From positions 62,001-126,000 of the forward strand of contig NZ_VMBP01000003.1 in the NCBI RefSeq assembly GCF_007559435.1: 64,000 bases of DNA. Direction: 5' to 3'. Positions 8,465 through 17,121 of this stretch are shown here, piece by piece. Source of the stretch: Ancylobacter moscoviensis. GTDB lineage: Bacteria > Pseudomonadota > Alphaproteobacteria > Rhizobiales > Xanthobacteraceae. The notes beneath the pieces are model-generated. The model made no database searches, had not been told where the DNA came from, and saw nothing but the letters and a program-made list of their open reading frames with translations. Each line of letters opens with the position of its first letter. Positions within the stretch are counted from its first letter, which is position 1. The position numbers and the translations under genes are program-made.

Positions 8465-8577
8465 GGCCCGCAGGATAAGCACGATGCGCCGCGCGCATGA
8501 AGCCGTTCCCCGCGCACGGCACGCCCGCGCCGCCGTTTTCGCCCGGCCGGGCAGGAGCCGCGACGCCGGCGGGGAGC

Positions 8578-8599
8578 GTCATCGCTCCGTCATCGCTCC
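8578..8599. repeat. Two tandem copies of an 11-bp unit
   Basis: GTCATCGCTCC occurs twice head to tail between the divergent recJ and phytase-like genes. The unit partly resembles the CGTCAT end of the palindromic elements elsewhere in the window. Its position allows a regulatory role, but two copies of 11 bp is weak evidence. Confidence 0.4.
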
Positions 8600-8674
8600 G
8601 TTGCTTGGCCGACATGGCGGCGGGTCAGGAAGGGCGCTCCCGGCTTCGCCGCCCCTTCCCAACGGAGAACCGCC

Positions 8675-10045
8675 ATGGCCTGCATCGCCTCCCGCCACTC
8701 CCTGCTCGCGAGCGCCGCGCTGGCGCTCGTCGCCCTCGCCTCCTCCGGCGCCCGTGCCGACCAGACCTACCCCGCCACCCTCGCCGGCCACGCCGTGCTG
8801 CCGGCGGAGAGCTTCATCGAGATGCCGGCCGACGCGCCGGAAGACCTGAAGACCTCCGGCAAGTACACGACCGGCAAGCGCGTCGAGGCCATCGGCACGG
8901 TGGAAGGCAAGTCCGGCGGGCGTCCGACCGGCGTCTCCGTGCCGTTCAAGGGCCAGCCGCGCCAGGGGCATTCGGGCGTCAAGGTGATGCCGGACGGCAC
9001 TTTCTGGATCCTCACCGACAACGGCTTCGGCTCCAAGGCCAACAGCTCGGATTCGGCGCTCTATCTCAACCGCTACAAGATCGACTGGGCCACGGGCGCC
9101 TTCGAGCCGGTCGAGACCGTCTTCCTCACCGACCCCGACAAGAAGGTGCCGTTCCGCATCGTCCATGACGGCACCGAAAAGCGCTATCTCACCGGCTCCG
9201 ACTTCGACCTCGAGAGCTTCCAGATCATCGGCGACGACCTGTGGATCGCGGAAGAGTTCGGCCCCTTCCTGATCAAGGCCGACAAGACCGGCAAGGTGCT
9301 CGCCGTGTTCGACACGGTCGCCGGCGAGGCGCCGGTGCGCTCGCCCGACAACTACCTCGTCGCCTCCGCCGGCGCGCCGAACCAGCCGGCCGAGTTCAAC
9401 GCCCGCCGCTCCAAGGGCTTCGAGGGCATGGCCGCCTCCAAGGACGGCAAGTTCCTCTACGCCCTGCTCGAAGGTCCGCTCTGGGACGCGGCGAAGAAGG
9501 ACTGGCAGAAGACCGCCGACGGCAAGGAATTCCTGCCGATCCTCGAATTCGACGTCGGCCAGCAGAAGTGGACCGGCCGCGTGTGGCAGTACGTGCTGGA
9601 GCAGAACGGCAACGCGATCGGCGACTTCAACATGATCGACGGCACCACCGGCCTGATCATCGAGCGCGATAATGCCGAGGGCACTGCCGACAAGGCCTGC
9701 GCGGAAGGCACCAAGGGCCCGGACTGCTTCCACGACCTCGCCAAGTTCAAGCGCGTCTACAAGGTCGAGCTGACGGATGCGAATGTCGGCCAGCCGGTGC
9801 GCAAGATCGGCCATATCGACCTGATGAAGATCGCCGACCCCGACAAGAAGGCCCGCAAACCGCTCAATGACGGCGTGCTGACCTTCCCCTTCTTCACCAT
9901 CGAGAATGTCGACGTGGTCGATGCCACGCACATCGTCGTCGGCAACGACAACAACCTGCCCTTCTCGTCGAGCCGCGACCCGAAGAAGGCGGACGACAAC
10001 GAGATGATCCTGCTCGAAGTCGGCGATTTCCTGAAGGCCAAGTAA
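8675..10045 (+). CDS. Esterase-like activity of phytase family protein, secreted
   Basis: 456 residues with a signal peptide (SLLASAALALVALASSGARA, cleaved near residue 29). The body matches the phytase-like esterase family (PF13449 type): GHSGVKVMPDGTFWILTDNGFG, FDLESFQIIGDDLWIAEEFGPFLIKAD, and a late NVDVVDATHIVVGNDNNLPFSSSR. These form beta-propeller-like repeats with conserved Asp, Asn and Glu. Members act in the periplasm or are surface-exposed, and their natural substrate (phosphate ester or lipid) is rarely known. The start is backed by GGAG 8 nt upstream of the ATG. The gene stands alone, followed by a set of hairpins. Confidence 0.88.
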   Translation: MACIASRHSLLASAALALVALASSGARADQTYPATLAGHAVLPAESFIEMPADAPEDLKTSGKYTTGKRVEAIGTVEGKSGGRPTGVSVPFKGQPRQGHSGVKVMPDGTFWILTDNGFGSKANSSDSALYLNRYKIDWATGAFEPVETVFLTDPDKKVPFRIVHDGTEKRYLTGSDFDLESFQIIGDDLWIAEEFGPFLIKADKTGKVLAVFDTVAGEAPVRSPDNYLVASAGAPNQPAEFNARRSKGFEGMAASKDGKFLYALLEGPLWDAAKKDWQKTADGKEFLPILEFDVGQQKWTGRVWQYVLEQNGNAIGDFNMIDGTTGLIIERDNAEGTADKACAEGTKGPDCFHDLAKFKRVYKVELTDANVGQPVRKIGHIDLMKIADPDKKARKPLNDGVLTFPFFTIENVDVVDATHIVVGNDNNLPFSSSRDPKKADDNEMILLEVGDFLKAK

Positions 10046-10061
10046 GGCTTCCACCGAACGC

Positions 10062-10207
10062 CGTCATGGCCGGGCTTGTCCCGAAGCCGGCAGTTGCCGG
10101 CTTCGGTTGTTGGAAGCGGAACTCAGGCAAGCCTGAGTTCCGGCCATCCACGACTTCAGACAGGCAGAAGAGAGGCGTGGATCCCCGGGCCAAGCCCGGG
10201 GATGACG
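10062..10207. repeat. Composite palindromic element with nested hairpins
   Basis: A dispersed element of the type CGTCATGGCCGGGC...GGCCATCCACG followed by the mirror unit GCGTGGATCCCCGGG...GGGGATGACG. The first unit is split by two further near-perfect palindromes: an 11-bp stem with AGTT loop at 10081-10106 and a 12-bp stem at 10117-10142. The element fills the gap between the convergent phytase-like and DMT genes, so it may act as a transcription barrier. Related copies occur at about 12.2, 32.0, 34.3 and 41.4 kb. Confidence 0.8.
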
Positions 10208-10233
10208 TCAGGCCTATGTCAAATGGCGCTCCG

Positions 10234-11097
10234 TCACGCCGTGTCGGGCAGCGTAGTGGTCGGCTTGCGCAGGATCAGCGCCACGCCCACCACCATGACC
10301 AGCGCGCCGATGATCTTCACCGGCGACGGATCGTCGCCGATCAGCACGATGCCGAAAAGCACGGTGAGCAGCGGGTTGAGCATCGAATAGGGCACCACGG
10401 CATTGATCGAATGCCTCTGCAGCAGCCAGTACCAGATGCCATAGGCGATGATCGACGAGCCGACGGCACTGTAGAGGACCGAGAACCAGCCGTTCCAGCC
10501 GGCGGTGGCCACCATTCCCCAACGATCCGCCTCGAAGATCCACGACGCCAGCAGGAGCTGCGGGACCGAGAACAGCGACGACCAGCCCATCATCGTCATC
10601 GGCCGGATACCCGGCATCTGCTTGACGATGAGGTTCGTCACCGCCCAGCCGCTGGCGCTTACCACCAGCAGCACCAGCGACAGGGGCGGCGGCAGCGTCG
10701 GGCCGGCGGCGAGGATCACAATGCCGGCGACCGAGATGACGAGACCGGCGAGCCGGACGAGACCGAGCGGCTCGTGCAGCCAGAGGCAGGCCAGCAGCGT
10801 CGCGATGGGCGCACCCAATTGGATGACGACCGCGCTTGTTCCCGCCTCGGCATGCTCCAGCGCCGCGAAGAGCAGACCGAAATGGATGGTGCCGAAAGTG
10901 ACGGACACCAGCAGCACGCCGGGCAGCTGCCTGCGCGAGAGGCGGGTGAACGGCACCAGCAGCGCCGAAACCAGCGTGAAGCGCAGCGCCGTGGTCAGCA
11001 TAGGCGGGAGTTCCGCCACGCCCAGCTTGATGACGATCATGTTGAGCGCCCACAAGCAGATCACGGCGACGGCGAGCAGCTTGTCCCTGAGCGGCAT
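10234..11097 (-). CDS. DMT superfamily (EamA) transporter
   Basis: 287 residues from the ATG at 11097 (MPLRDKLLAVAVICLWALN); the longer upstream open frame is Arg/Pro-rich and not coding-like. About ten hydrophobic segments fall in two EamA halves. The first carries the typical FTLVSALLVPF and AALEHAEAGTSAVVIQLGAPIATLLA, the second AVGSSIIAYGIWYWLLQRHS and YSMLNPLLTVLFGIVLIGD. EamA proteins are inner-membrane exporters of amino acids or other metabolites. The substrate cannot be told. It converges on the phytase-like gene. Confidence 0.88.
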   Translation of the reverse strand: MPLRDKLLAVAVICLWALNMIVIKLGVAELPPMLTTALRFTLVSALLVPFTRLSRRQLPGVLLVSVTFGTIHFGLLFAALEHAEAGTSAVVIQLGAPIATLLACLWLHEPLGLVRLAGLVISVAGIVILAAGPTLPPPLSLVLLVVSASGWAVTNLIVKQMPGIRPMTMMGWSSLFSVPQLLLASWIFEADRWGMVATAGWNGWFSVLYSAVGSSIIAYGIWYWLLQRHSINAVVPYSMLNPLLTVLFGIVLIGDDPSPVKIIGALVMVVGVALILRKPTTTLPDTA

Positions 11098-11302
11098 TGC
11101 AGACCAGAAGGCGGGAGGACGCGGAAAGGCGGCCTCTGGGCGAACCGCTAGCCGCCGGCGCGGCATTCGAGTCGCGCGCGACAATGCCGCTGATAACGTT
11201 CCACCGTTCGCGTGCAAAGAGGCCGGCGGCAAGATCAGCCCTGCGTGCCCTTCATGGCACAGGGCGCGCGCTCGCCTTCTTGCGTGAACCGGCGGGCGCA
11301 CT

Positions 11303-12007
11303 ATGGTGCGCGCCATGCTCAACCTGTCCCTGCTCGGCCGCCTCGACTTCCGCCACGCCGCCCCGACCCGCCCGGCGCTTCCCGCCGGCCGTCACGATCT
11401 CGGCCTGTTCGATGAGCGCGACTATGTGCTGGTCGTGCCGGAGGGCATCGATCCGGCCCGGCCGACGCCGCTGATGACGCTGTTCCACGGCGGTGGCGGC
11501 AGCGCCGAGAAGATCATGCCGATCATGCGCCGGCATGCGGAGGAGCGCGGCTTCCTGCTGCTGGTGCCGCAGTCGCAGTTTCCCACCTGGGACATCGTGA
11601 TCGCCGGCAACGGGCCCGACCGCGAGCGGCTCGACCGCGGCCTCGCGGAGGTCGCCTCGCGCTTCACGCTGGACCCGGATCATTTCGCCTTCGCCGGCCA
11701 TTCGGACGGCGGCAGCTACTCGCTGTCGACCGGGCTGAGCAACGGGCAGATCGTCTCCCACATCCTCGCCTTCTCGGCCGGCTTCATGACCGTGCTGGCG
11801 CAGGAGGGCTCGCCGAAGGTGTTCGTCGCCCACGGCCAGCAGGACACGCAGACGCCGATCAACACCGCCGGCCGCGCGCATGCCGCCAAGCTGCGGGGCG
11901 CGGGCTACGAGCTCACCTATATCGAGCATCCCGGCCCGCACGCCTCGCAGCCGGACATGGTGCAGCTCGGGGTGGACTATTTCCTGAAGGGCGCGGCGCG
12001 GGCGTAA
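11303..12007 (+). CDS. Alpha/beta hydrolase (PHB depolymerase/esterase-like)
   Basis: 234 residues, or 230 if translation starts at the ATG at 11315. The first ATG lies in the loop of a small hairpin (GCGCAC-TATG-GTGCGC at 11296-11311), and neither start has a good Shine-Dalgarno. The catalytic triad is visible: nucleophile Ser in GHSDGG, Asp in HGQQDTQTPI, His in HPGPHAS. The oxyanion-hole segment is LFHGGGGSAE. There is no signal peptide, so it is cytosolic. The fold resembles predicted esterases related to LpqC and PHB depolymerase. A link to the nearby phaC would be attractive but is not supported by the sequence. Confidence 0.8.
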   Translation: MVRAMLNLSLLGRLDFRHAAPTRPALPAGRHDLGLFDERDYVLVVPEGIDPARPTPLMTLFHGGGGSAEKIMPIMRRHAEERGFLLLVPQSQFPTWDIVIAGNGPDRERLDRGLAEVASRFTLDPDHFAFAGHSDGGSYSLSTGLSNGQIVSHILAFSAGFMTVLAQEGSPKVFVAHGQQDTQTPINTAGRAHAAKLRGAGYELTYIEHPGPHASQPDMVQLGVDYFLKGAARA

Positions 12008-12023
12008 TCCCGTTTTCGTCGGC

Positions 12024-12112
12024 CGTCATCCCGGACGGCCAAGGCCGGCCCGGGATCACACGCCGGATGGAAAGCGATCCCGGCTCTCCGCTGCGCCCCG
12101 GCCGGGATGACG
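12024..12112. repeat. Palindromic element, variant CGTCATCCCGG type
   Basis: Outer arms CGTCATCCCGG and CCGGGATGACG enclose GATCCCGG-type inner segments and can fold into a long hairpin. This is a divergent relative of the CGTCATG...CATGACG family. With the next copy and a terminator it accounts for the 319-nt stretch 12008-12326, in which I see no gene. Confidence 0.65.
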
Positions 12113-12163
12113 AGGGTTGAAGGCAGTCGCCCGAGGCCGCCGATCATTACCCACACTACACGA

Positions 12164-12246
12164 CGTCATGCCCGGCCTCGGGCTGGGCATCCACGACTTG
12201 ACGGGGACAGACCGAAAAGCGTGGATGGCCCGGCCCGGCCATGACG
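12164..12246. repeat. Dispersed palindromic element (CGTCATG...CATGACG)
   Basis: Two face-to-face units: CGTCATGCCCGGCCTCGGGC...GGGCATCCACGACTT and GCGTGGATGGCC...GGCCATGACG, each a hairpin. The two together are also roughly mirror images. This layout recurs at 32002, 34228 and 41320. Confidence 0.75.
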
Positions 12247-12270
12247 GCCTTCAGATCGGCACCGCCGGAA

Positions 12271-12300
12271 AACAAAAAGGCCGGCCCCGTGGCCGGCCTT
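12271..12300 (-). terminator. Rho-independent terminator of the 113-residue gene
   Basis: On the minus strand a perfect 10-bp stem (AAGGCCGGCC / GGCCGGCCTT, 4-nt loop) is followed by a T-rich run (TTTTTGTTTT counting the stem's last Ts). It lies just downstream of the gene at 12327-12668. Confidence 0.85.
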
Positions 12301-12326
12301 CCCTCATGTCGTCGGCGAAGGCGCGC

Positions 12327-12668
12327 TCAGGCGACCTTCTTCACCGTCTTGGCAATCTCGGCGAGATCGGCCTCGTACTTGGCGACCAGCGCCGCGAAGG
12401 CCTCCGGGCTCTGCTTCAGCGCGACCGACACGTCCGAGGCCCAGGTGGTGTGGCGCAGGGTGAAGGTGGTGGTGGCCGAGGAGCCGTGCTTCTTCGAGAA
12501 GCGCACGTTGAGCTTGAACGGGATCGGCTCGGCGGCGAGGTAGCTGGTGGTCGGGTGCTCCTTGACGAAGGCCGCGAAGGTCTCGGCGACCTCCTTGAAC
12601 TTGTCGGCCTCGATGAGCGTGTCGATCTTGGCCAGCAGGGCGGGAAGCGCGGAATGGGGGGCGGGCAT
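12327..12668 (-). CDS. Hypothetical cytosolic protein, 113 residues
   Basis: I do not recognise the family. The ATG at 12668 is preceded by AAAGGGAA at good spacing, and the gene is followed directly by a strong terminator, so it is a monocistronic unit. Composition is helical and Lys/Ala/Glu-rich at both ends (LLAKIDTLIEADKFKEVAETFAAFVKEH; ALVAKYEADLAEIAKTVKKVA) around a beta-like centre (IPFKLNVRFSKKH, TTTFTLRHTTW). There is no signal peptide, Cys or membrane segment. Codon use looks native. Confidence 0.75.
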   Translation of the reverse strand: MPAPHSALPALLAKIDTLIEADKFKEVAETFAAFVKEHPTTSYLAAEPIPFKLNVRFSKKHGSSATTTFTLRHTTWASDVSVALKQSPEAFAALVAKYEADLAEIAKTVKKVA

Positions 12669-12835
12669 GGGTCGTTCCCTTTGGCTTTGGCAATTGGCTT
12701 TGCGTTCTCCCGGGCGCAATCGCGTGGACCGCGCCCCGGCGATGCTCTGGTATACAGCACACCGAGCCGTCGCCAAAGCCCCCCGGCGGCCGTGAACGGG
12801 CTTTCCCGAACGGCCATTCCCAGAGAAATACGGTC

Positions 12836-12868
12836 AAAGAAAAAGGCGGGGCGCTCGCGCACCCCGCC
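12836..12868 (-). terminator. Rho-independent terminator downstream of glpX
   Basis: Minus strand: stem GGCGGGG / CCCCGCC with a 10-nt GC-rich loop, followed by TTTTTCTTTGACC. It ends the aminotransferase-hom-glpX unit. Confidence 0.8.
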
Positions 12869-12893
12869 CGGAATGGAACGGCGACCGGCGGTC

Positions 12894-13889
12894 TCAGCCG
12901 AGATGGAACTTGGAGAGGTCGCGGTGCTCGGCCTCGATCCAGCGCACCGTGCCGGTGGCCGAACGCATGACGACGGTGTGGGTCTTCACCACGCCCTTGT
13001 CGTACTTCACGCCCTTGAGCAGGTTACCGGTGGTGACGCCCGTCGCCGCGATCAGGCAGTCGCCGCGCACCATGTCGGTGATGGTGTAGATCTTCTTCGG
13101 GTCGGTGACGCCCATCTTCTTGGCGCGCTCGCGCTTCTCCTCGGTGTCGAGGATGAGGCGGGTGTACATCTCGCCGCCGATGCAGCGCAGGGCCGCGGCC
13201 GCCAGCACGCCTTCCGGCGCGCCGCCGGTGCCGAGATAGATGTCGACGCCGGTCTCTTCCGGGTTGGTGGTGTGGATCACGCCGGCAACGTCGCCGTCGG
13301 TGATGAGCTGCACGGCCGCGCCGGTCTTGCGCACCGCCTCGATGATCGCCGCGTGGCGCGGGCGGTCGAGGATCAGCGCCGAGATCTCGGACGGCTTCAC
13401 GCCCTTCGCCTTGGCGAGCGAATGGATGTTGTCCTCAGGCGAAGCGTCGATGTCGATCGTGCCCTTGGGATAGCCGGGGCCGATGGCGATCTTCTCCATG
13501 TAGACGTCCGGCGCGTAGAGCAGCGTGCCGCCCTCGGCCATCGCCATGACGGCGATGGAGCCCGGCATGTTCTTGGCGCAGAGCGTCGTGCCTTCCAGCG
13601 GGTCGACGGCGATGTCGACCGCCGGACCCTTGCCGGTGCCGACCTCCTCGCCGATGAACAGCATCGGCGCCTCGTCGCGCTCGCCCTCGCCGATGACGAT
13701 GCGGCCGGCGATGGGCAGGCGGTTCAGCTCGCGGCGCATGGCGTCCACCGCCGCCTTGTCGGCCGCCTTCTCGTCGCCGCGGCCGCGCAGGCTCGCGGAA
13801 GCAACCGCCGCACGCTCGGTGACGCGCACCAGCTCAAGCGTCAGGATACGCTCGAGCGCCTGGCCCGCCTTGACCGTAATCTCCGCCAT
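12894..13889 (-). CDS. glpX: Class II fructose-1,6-bisphosphatase
   Basis: 331 residues. Diagnostic class II motifs are IGEGERDEAPML near residues 68-79 and DIAVDPLEGTTLCAKN, whose Asp/Glu residues bind the metals, plus GTGGAPEGVLAAAALRC. The enzyme removes the 1-phosphate of fructose 1,6-bisphosphate in gluconeogenesis, and in autotrophic relatives also in the Calvin cycle. It starts 13 nt after hom and is followed by a terminator, so it is the last gene of the unit. The hom-glpX pairing is common in this order. Confidence 0.96.
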   Translation of the reverse strand: MAEITVKAGQALERILTLELVRVTERAAVASASLRGRGDEKAADKAAVDAMRRELNRLPIAGRIVIGEGERDEAPMLFIGEEVGTGKGPAVDIAVDPLEGTTLCAKNMPGSIAVMAMAEGGTLLYAPDVYMEKIAIGPGYPKGTIDIDASPEDNIHSLAKAKGVKPSEISALILDRPRHAAIIEAVRKTGAAVQLITDGDVAGVIHTTNPEETGVDIYLGTGGAPEGVLAAAALRCIGGEMYTRLILDTEEKRERAKKMGVTDPKKIYTITDMVRGDCLIAATGVTTGNLLKGVKYDKGVVKTHTVVMRSATGTVRWIEAEHRDLSKFHLG

Positions 13890-13902
13890 CGTCCCAGCCC
13901 TC

Positions 13903-15222
13903 TCAGTCCTTCTCGATCCGTATCACCTGCGGCGGCGAGGCGATAACGCCATCGAGATCGATGGCGTCGATCGCGCGGCGCACCGCGTCTTCGTTGGTGG
14001 CGTAGGTGATGAGCACCACCGGCGCCGGGTCTTCCGCGCTTTCCGCGCGCTCGCCGCCATGCGGGCGGCCGCGCCGGTGCTGCATGATGGACTCGAGCGA
14101 GATGTTCTGCTCGGCCATATGGCGGGCGATGGCCGCCGCCGTTCCAGGCCGGTCGACCGCCGCAAGGCGGATATAATACCCACCTTCATGACGCTGGATT
14201 GCTGCCTTCTCCGCCGGCCGCAGGGTTTCCGCCCGCCAGCCGAAGGGCGCGCCGCCCCGGCCGGCGGCGACGTCGCACAGATCGGCGACGACGGCGGAGG
14301 CCGTCGCGTCGCTTCCCGCGCCGGGACCGACCAGCGTCAGCCCCACCGCGTCGCCGTCGATCGCCACCGCGTTGGTGACGCCGGAGACCTGGGCGATGGG
14401 CCAGTGCTTGGGCACCATGGTGGGGTGCACGCGCAGCTCGACCGCATGGCCGGTGCGGGCGGCGACGCCGAGCAGCTTGATGCGGTAGCCGAGCTCGTCC
14501 GCCGCCTCGATGTCGGCGAGCGTGATGGTGCGGATGCCCTCGACGTGGATCGCGTCCGGGTCGGGCTTCACGCCGAAGGCGAGCGCGGCGAGCAGGGAGA
14601 GCTTGTGGGCGGTGTCGAAGCCGTCGACGTCGAAGGTCGGGTCGGCCTCGGCATAGCCGAGCTGCTGGGCCTGATCGAGGCAGGCGTCGAAGGACAGCCC
14701 CTCCTCCTGCATCCGCGTCAGGATGTAGTTGCAGGTGCCGTTGAGGATGCCCGAGACGCGGGTGATCTCGTTGCCGAGCAGCGCCTCGCGCAGGGTCTTG
14801 ATGACGGGGATGCCGCCGGCGACCGCCGCCTCGAAATGGATGCCGACGCCCTTCTCCTCCGCTGCGCGGGCAAGCGCGACGCCGTGATGGGCGAGCAGCG
14901 CCTTGTTGGCGGTGGCGATGTCGTGGCCGGCGGCGATGGCCGCCTCGACGGCGGCCTTGGCGACGCCGTCATGGCCGCCGATCAGTTCGACGAAGACGTC
15001 GATGTCGGGATCGCGGGCCAGCTCGACGGCATCGTCGTACCAGCGCATGCCGGAAAGGTCGCAGTCGCGGTTGCGCGAACGGTCGCGCGCGCTCACCGCC
15101 ACCACCTCGACCGGCCGGCCGATCCGCGCCGCAATCACGTCCCCGCGCCGGGCCAGCATACGCACCACGCCCGCGCCGACCGTACCGAGGCCGGCGATGC
15201 CAATTTTCAGCGGCAGCGCCAT
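13903..15222 (-). CDS. hom: Homoserine dehydrogenase
   Basis: 439 residues with three parts. The NAD(P)-binding Rossmann domain has IGIAGLGTVGAGVVRML at the N-terminus. The catalytic domain has GILNGTCNYILTRM and EADPTFDVDGFDTAHKLSLLAALAFG, with the Asp and Lys residues of the active site. A C-terminal ACT domain (GGYYIRLAAVDRPGTAAAIAR) allows threonine feedback. It reduces aspartate semialdehyde to homoserine for threonine and methionine synthesis. It follows the aminotransferase by 57 nt. Confidence 0.96.
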   Translation of the reverse strand: MALPLKIGIAGLGTVGAGVVRMLARRGDVIAARIGRPVEVVAVSARDRSRNRDCDLSGMRWYDDAVELARDPDIDVFVELIGGHDGVAKAAVEAAIAAGHDIATANKALLAHHGVALARAAEEKGVGIHFEAAVAGGIPVIKTLREALLGNEITRVSGILNGTCNYILTRMQEEGLSFDACLDQAQQLGYAEADPTFDVDGFDTAHKLSLLAALAFGVKPDPDAIHVEGIRTITLADIEAADELGYRIKLLGVAARTGHAVELRVHPTMVPKHWPIAQVSGVTNAVAIDGDAVGLTLVGPGAGSDATASAVVADLCDVAAGRGGAPFGWRAETLRPAEKAAIQRHEGGYYIRLAAVDRPGTAAAIARHMAEQNISLESIMQHRRGRPHGGERAESAEDPAPVVLITYATNEDAVRRAIDAIDLDGVIASPPQVIRIEKD

Positions 15223-15279
15223 AGTTTGTCCGAACTCAACAAAAGACCAGGAAACGGCGCCGCCCGAGAGGAGCGAGCG

Positions 15280-16497
15280 TCAACGCGCCGCGGCGAGAGG
15301 GACGACGTTGTGCAATGTTTCCGCGCCCGTTTCAAGGAAGCGGCGGACATTGCGGGCCGCCTGACGGATGCGCTGCTCGTTCTCCACAAGGGCGATGCGC
15401 ACGTAATCGTCGCCATGCTCGCCGAAGCCGACACCCGGCGCGACGGCAACGTCGGCCTTCTCGATCAGCAGCTTGGCGAACTCGACGCTACCGAGGTGGC
15501 GGAACTTCTCGGGGATCGGCACCCAGGCGAACATGGAGGCCGAGGGCGAGGGAATGTCCCAGCCGGCCTTGCCGAAGCTGTCCACCAGTACGTCGCGGCG
15601 CTTCTTGTAGACCGAGCGCATATCGGCGATGCAATCCTGCGGGCCGTTCAGCGCGGCGGTCGCCGCCACCTGGATCGGCGTGTAGGCGCCGTAGTCGAGA
15701 TAGGACTTCACCCGCGCCAGCGCCGCGATGAGGCGCTCGTTGCCGACCGCGAAGCCCATGCGCCAGCCGGCCATGGAGAAGGTCTTCGACATGGAGGTGA
15801 ATTCCACCGTCACGTCCATCGCGCCGGGCACCTGAAGCACGGACGGGGGCGGCACATCGTCGAAATAGACCTCGGAATAGGCGAGGTCGGAGAGCACGAT
15901 GAGATCGTGCTTCTTCGCGAAGGCGACGACGTCGCGGTAAAAATCGAGATCCGCCACGCAGGCCGTCGGGTTCGAGGGATAGCAGAGCACCAGCGCCAGC
16001 GGCGAGGGAATCGAGTGCGCCACCGCGCGCTCCAGCGCATGGAAGAATTCCGGCCCCGGCTCGCACGGCACCGAACGGATCGCCGCTCCCGCCATGAGGA
16101 AGCCGAAGGCGTGGATCGGGTAGCTGGGGTTGGGCACGAGGATCACGTCGCCCGGAGCGGTGATCGCCTGCGCCATGTTGGCGAAGCCTTCCTTCGAGCC
16201 GAGGGTCGCGACCACCTGCGTGTCGGGATTCAGCTTCACGCCGAAGCGGCGCTCGTAATAGGCCGCCTGCGCGCGGCGCAGGCCCGGAATACCCTTGGAC
16301 GCCGAATAGCGGTCGGTGTGGGGCTTGCCGATGGTCTCCTTGAGCTTCTCGGTCACATGAGCCGGGGCATCGAGATCCGGGTTGCCCATGCCGAGGTCCA
16401 CAATGTCGGCGCCGGCGTTACGGGCGGCGGCCTTCACGCGGTTGACCTGCTCGAACACGTAAGGCGGCAGCCGGCGGATACGATGGAAATCGGTCAT
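15280..16497 (-). CDS. Class I/II PLP-dependent aminotransferase (AlaC/LL-DAP aminotransferase-like)
   Basis: 405 residues from the ATG at 16497 (MTDFHRIRRLPPYVFEQVN); the upstream in-frame extension is unlikely. The substrate-binding N-terminus has DLGMGNPDLDAPAHV. The PLP Lys lies in SMSKTFSMAGWRMGF. An Asn in YPSNPTA and an Arg near YVRIALVENEQRIRQA are the usual cofactor and carboxylate contacts. Alphaproteobacterial homologues before hom are annotated as LL-diaminopimelate or alanine aminotransferases; sequence alone does not decide. It is the first gene of the hom-glpX unit. Confidence 0.88.
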   Translation of the reverse strand: MTDFHRIRRLPPYVFEQVNRVKAAARNAGADIVDLGMGNPDLDAPAHVTEKLKETIGKPHTDRYSASKGIPGLRRAQAAYYERRFGVKLNPDTQVVATLGSKEGFANMAQAITAPGDVILVPNPSYPIHAFGFLMAGAAIRSVPCEPGPEFFHALERAVAHSIPSPLALVLCYPSNPTACVADLDFYRDVVAFAKKHDLIVLSDLAYSEVYFDDVPPPSVLQVPGAMDVTVEFTSMSKTFSMAGWRMGFAVGNERLIAALARVKSYLDYGAYTPIQVAATAALNGPQDCIADMRSVYKKRRDVLVDSFGKAGWDIPSPSASMFAWVPIPEKFRHLGSVEFAKLLIEKADVAVAPGVGFGEHGDDYVRIALVENEQRIRQAARNVRRFLETGAETLHNVVPLAAAR

Positions 16498-16628
16498 GGG
16501 TCTCAAGCTCCAAGCCGTTCCTTCTCTCATGGGAACGGCGCAACGAGCGCTACATATCACTCTTCACGCGCCCGCACATCGACGGATGTCAGCCTAAATG
16601 GGCAGAAGAATGATGTCCCTGCCGGGAA

Positions 16629-17066
16629 TTACGGCTGATCCTGACTTTCTTCTTCCTCGATCTGCCGCTGCAGCTTGCTCTCGCGTTCGCGGGCGAGCGT
16701 TTCAAGGTCCTGCTGCAGCTTGGAGGACTGATCCTTGCTCATCACCGGCATGTCGCCGACCTGGGCGGGCGCACCGAAGCTGGGATAGGGCTTTTCCTTC
16801 TCCTTCTCGCGCCCCTTGGGCGCCGGGGCGGCGCGCGAACCATCGGTCTGCGCCGTCAGCGGCGCTGTTCCGGCTGATGCGGCTCCGGTTGATTCGGAGG
16901 TGGAGGCGGGGCTGGAGGTAGCCGTGTCGAGGGCCTCGTTCGATATTCCGCCCGAAGCGCAGCCGCCGAGCAGCAGCCCGGCAAGAACGAGCACGGCGGC
17001 TCCCGGACGGCTCCAACCCTTCCAATCCCTGCGGCGCAAACCCGGCCTCTCCGAAACTTCCGGCAA
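16629..17066 (-). CDS. Small lipoprotein of unknown function
   Basis: 145 residues. A hydrophobic segment ends in the lipobox LLLGGC (Cys near residue 36), so it should be lipid-anchored in the envelope. The mature part is a low-complexity Ser/Thr/Ala linker, then a Lys/Glu-rich stretch, and a C-terminal helix ([27 protein letters not shown]) that looks like a short coiled coil. I do not recognise a domain. It is divergent from phaC with only 55-136 nt between starts, so the two share a regulatory region. Confidence 0.7.
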   Translation of the reverse strand: MPEVSERPGLRRRDWKGWSRPGAAVLVLAGLLLGGCASGGISNEALDTATSSPASTSESTGAASAGTAPLTAQTDGSRAAPAPKGREKEKEKPYPSFGAPAQVGDMPVMSKDQSSKLQQDLETLARERESKLQRQIEEEESQDQP

Positions 17067-17121
17067 CGCTTTCCCCCTCCGGCCTGTTACGCACTCGCTA
17101 GCACCGGATGGCGCGTCTATT

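Noticed and set aside
13525-16638. 1037-residue open frame on the plus strand
   Set aside because: It is antisense to glpX, hom and the aminotransferase, and its Arg/His/Gly-rich composition is typical of antisense frames in GC-rich DNA.
16816-17121. Upstream extension of the phaC reading frame
   Set aside because: It lies antisense over the lipoprotein gene, which has a clear lipobox and signal; the divergent arrangement requires phaC to start after about 17066.
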